The position numbers and the translations under genes were made by a program. The notes under the pieces were generated by a model. That model was not told where the DNA came from, did no database searches, and saw nothing but the letters and a program-made list of their open reading frames with translations. Shown in pieces: positions 5,208 to 6,442 of a stretch of DNA of 6,442 nt. How positions within the stretch are numbered: the first letter of the stretch is position 1; each line of letters begins with the position of its first letter. The stretch covers positions 1-6,442 of the forward strand of contig JAPUIP010000650.1 of assembly GCA_027296925.1 (NCBI GenBank), given 5' to 3'. This stretch comes from Candidatus Poribacteria bacterium. Its GTDB lineage: Bacteria > Poribacteria > WGA-4E > PCPOR2b.

Positions 5208-6023
5208 ATGTCAAATATGAAAGACGATCTGCTTTTTCTCACCCCTGACCAGAAGCAGTTCTTCGATAGCAACGGCTACCTTATGATGAAGTCTCTGTAT
5301 TCGCCATCTGAGGTTGCCTGTATGCGTGAACAGTTTCATCATCTGATCACGCATACAGAGAATCGCCCAAAAAACATGAGCTACAGCTTCATGGAACCCG
5401 CTGAGGGATATGCTGTTGATTCCTTTAATCCCAAGAACGTCGTGGGGATGATGGATCACGTCTTGGCAAACGACTATTGGTTCGATCACTTTACCGATCC
5501 AAAGGTCGTGGCGACCATGGTAGATCTGCTGGGGCCGAACATCGACTTTCACAACGGCAAGGTTCGGAATAAACCGCCCGGCTTTGTCTGCACACAGAGC
5601 TGGCATCAGGATTGGCCCTATGAGTGCCATACGCAACCCGATCTCGCTGCGGCAATCACGTACTTAGATGATACCGATTTTGAAGCGGGAGCAACGGAGG
5701 TGTTGCCCGGCAGTCATCTCAAAGGTGAGTGGCAAACCTTTGATGGACACCGTATCGCCGATGATGCAGTGCCGGAAGACGCCGGCGTGATGCTGTCCGC
5801 CAAAGCAGGCGACGTAGCAATTATCCACGTTCAGGTTGTTCATCGCGCCGGCCATAACTACACCAATACGGCCCGTCACGCGATCATCAACGAATATAAG
5901 ACCGCCGAGACCATTGATCAGTGGAATAACCGGTGCGCCCTCGCCGGGCTTCCTCTGGCCCGCAGCCGAAAGTTGCTCATGCCCCGGGTTTATTCCCCGG
6001 CGAGCCAGTCAAAATCGATGTAG
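5208..6023 (+). CDS. PhyH (phytanoyl-CoA dioxygenase)-family Fe(II)/2-oxoglutarate oxygenase
   Basis: This 271-residue protein has the size and motif order of bacterial PhyH-family enzymes. The N-terminal helix region (12-50) carries the common 'F-x-x-N-G-Y-L' start. The iron ligands are H133 and D135 in SWHQDWPYE (131-139) and the distal H212 in VVHRAGHN. R223 lies eleven residues after H212, the position expected to hold the 2-oxoglutarate carboxylate. The stretch LPGSH at 166-170, between them, is typical of the family's jelly-roll core. Family knowledge: these enzymes couple decarboxylation of 2-oxoglutarate to hydroxylation (or related oxidation) of small molecules or acyl-CoAs in the cytoplasm. 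All key residues are present, so it should be active. The motif around H133 does not look like ectoine hydroxylase. The substrate is not readable; co-location with sugar-type enzymes leaves a role in modifying their product as a possibility only. Confidence 0.95.
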   Translation: MSNMKDDLLFLTPDQKQFFDSNGYLMMKSLYSPSEVACMREQFHHLITHTENRPKNMSYSFMEPAEGYAVDSFNPKNVVGMMDHVLANDYWFDHFTDPKVVATMVDLLGPNIDFHNGKVRNKPPGFVCTQSWHQDWPYECHTQPDLAAAITYLDDTDFEAGATEVLPGSHLKGEWQTFDGHRIADDAVPEDAGVMLSAKAGDVAIIHVQVVHRAGHNYTNTARHAIINEYKTAETIDQWNNRCALAGLPLARSRKLLMPRVYSPASQSKSM

Positions 6024-6063
6024 AGGAATTTAATTTTCCGTTCTGACCTTGTAGAAAAAACCG

Positions 6064-6084
6064 CGACAGTACCTGTCGGTAATT
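6064..6084 (+). terminator. Possible weak intrinsic terminator after the dioxygenase gene
   Basis: CGACAG (6064-6069) and CTGTCG (6073-6078) form a perfect six-pair stem with a TAC loop, 40 nt past the stop, followed by GTAATTTT. The T tract is short and displaced, so termination would be weak or the hairpin may serve only as an RNA 3' end stabiliser. Confidence 0.35.
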
Positions 6085-6203
6085 TTGGAGAATCGACCTA
6101 CAGCGCCCTCAATAGTCTAGCAATGAGATGTTCGCGCGTTATTCCATTTGTAGTTTTCACTGAGGCCATTTCGTCAGGAACAAGAAATCACAGAATAGCC
6201 GAT

Positions 6204-6248
6204 AAAATCCCCCGACCCCCTTTACGAAAGGGGGATTGAGGGGGATTT
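6204..6248 (-). terminator. Composite C-tract/G-tract hairpin, possible terminator of the HEAT-repeat gene
   Basis: Inner arms CCCCCTTT (6216-6223) and AAAGGGGG (6227-6234) close on an ACG loop; outer arms AAATCCCCC (6205-6213) and GGGGGATTT (6240-6248) pair beyond a GA/ATTGA internal loop, giving 17 pairs. On the minus strand it begins 32 nt after the HEAT gene stop and ends in ATTTTATC, a short T-rich tail that could terminate transcription. The same element could instead be a dispersed intergenic palindrome, a type I recall as common in large bacterial genomes. Confidence 0.5.
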
Positions 6249-6280
6249 GAGAATGGGCTCATCTGAAACTCAAAACGGTA

Positions 6281-6442
6281 TTATTCGATCTTTGCCAACG
6301 CAGGCACAACCTTTGGGAGTTCACCCATCTCAGCCAATGCGAAAGCCGCATGGCGACGGACATTCACATCCCCATCCTGCAATACTTCTGTCAAAGCGGG
6401 AACAGCATTCCGTGCCGGCGGTCCAATCTCACCTAACGCCCA
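6281..6442 (-). CDS. HEAT-repeat protein, C-terminal fragment cut by the window edge
   Basis: The minus strand is open from the right edge to a TAA at 6283-6281 and encodes the last 53 residues of a longer protein. The sequence shows the tail of one HEAT/PBS-lyase-type repeat (WALGEIGPPARNAVPALTEV) and a further unit with D-V-N-V-R-R-H-A-A-F-A-L-A-E-M-G, where the D-x-x-V-R-x-x-A pattern is diagnostic. Family knowledge: such alpha-solenoid repeats usually serve as protein-binding scaffolds; in many uncultured bacteria they are joined to kinase, secreted or other domains. The start, total length and any other domain lie outside the window, so no specific function can be given. It converges on the dioxygenase gene and is probably unrelated to the operon. 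Confidence 0.85.
   Translation of the reverse strand, partial: WALGEIGPPARNAVPALTEVLQDGDVNVRRHAAFALAEMGELPKVVPALAKIE

Larger units (their letters stand above)
6024..6280. other. Convergent intergenic region with hairpins, no gene
   Basis: The dioxygenase (plus) and the HEAT-repeat gene (minus) converge here. No ORF with family character is seen. The region holds a small hairpin near the dioxygenase stop and a large C/G-tract hairpin near the HEAT gene stop, both listed separately; between them (about 6085-6200) I see nothing recognisable. Confidence 0.6.

Noticed and set aside
5208..6023. Ectoine hydroxylase (EctD) identity for the PhyH protein
   Set aside because: The iron-site motif WHQDWPYE and the lack of ectoine genes nearby fit general PhyH-family members better.
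1..6442. CRISPR array, tRNA, rRNA or transposase genes
   Set aside because: No spaced direct-repeat array, cloverleaf, conserved rRNA segment or transposase-like protein was seen on either strand.

Overview
The window looks like a chromosomal piece of an uncultured bacterium with a large accessory metabolism. Its gene families are two Gfo/Idh/MocA oxidoreductases, a DegT/DnrJ/EryC1/StrS aminotransferase, a PhyH-type dioxygenase, a repeat-bearing lipoprotein and a HEAT-repeat protein. Base composition is close to half GC by eye, and Shine-Dalgarno sites are good. This mixture recalls Candidatus Poribacteria and related lineages (Latescibacterota, Planctomycetes-like groups), where these families are expanded. 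That placement is inference from family content, not from a marker gene.

Layout. Positions 1-151 hold no gene. At 152-1186 (minus) lies a Gfo/Idh/MocA protein in which the usual catalytic motifs are replaced. A 189-bp divergent intergenic region (1187-1375) carries two good sigma70-type promoters back to back, and an inverted repeat straddles the -35 box of the rightward one. The rightward transcript probably covers the aminotransferase (1376-2698), a second and more canonical Gfo/Idh/MocA protein (2726-3763), and a lipoprotein made of eleven 31-residue repeats (3793-5031), with gaps of only 27 and 29 bp. A 176-bp spacer (5032-5207) holds two stem-loops, the second abutting the ribosome binding site of a PhyH-family 2-oxoglutarate/Fe(II) dioxygenase (5208-6023). 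A 257-bp spacer (6024-6280) contains a small hairpin and a large C-tract/G-tract composite hairpin. The right edge (6281-6442, minus) is the C-terminal end of a HEAT-repeat protein cut by the window.

How the genes may work together. The aminotransferase family acts on keto-sugars or keto-cyclitols, and Gfo/Idh/MocA enzymes make or reduce such ketones. A reasonable hypothesis is a small dehydrogenation/transamination module for an amino sugar or aminocyclitol, with the divergent Gfo-like gene possibly co-regulated. The lipoprotein would be exported and anchored in a membrane, so its link to the cytoplasmic enzymes is unexplained. The PhyH protein may hydroxylate a small molecule, but its substrate cannot be read from the sequence.
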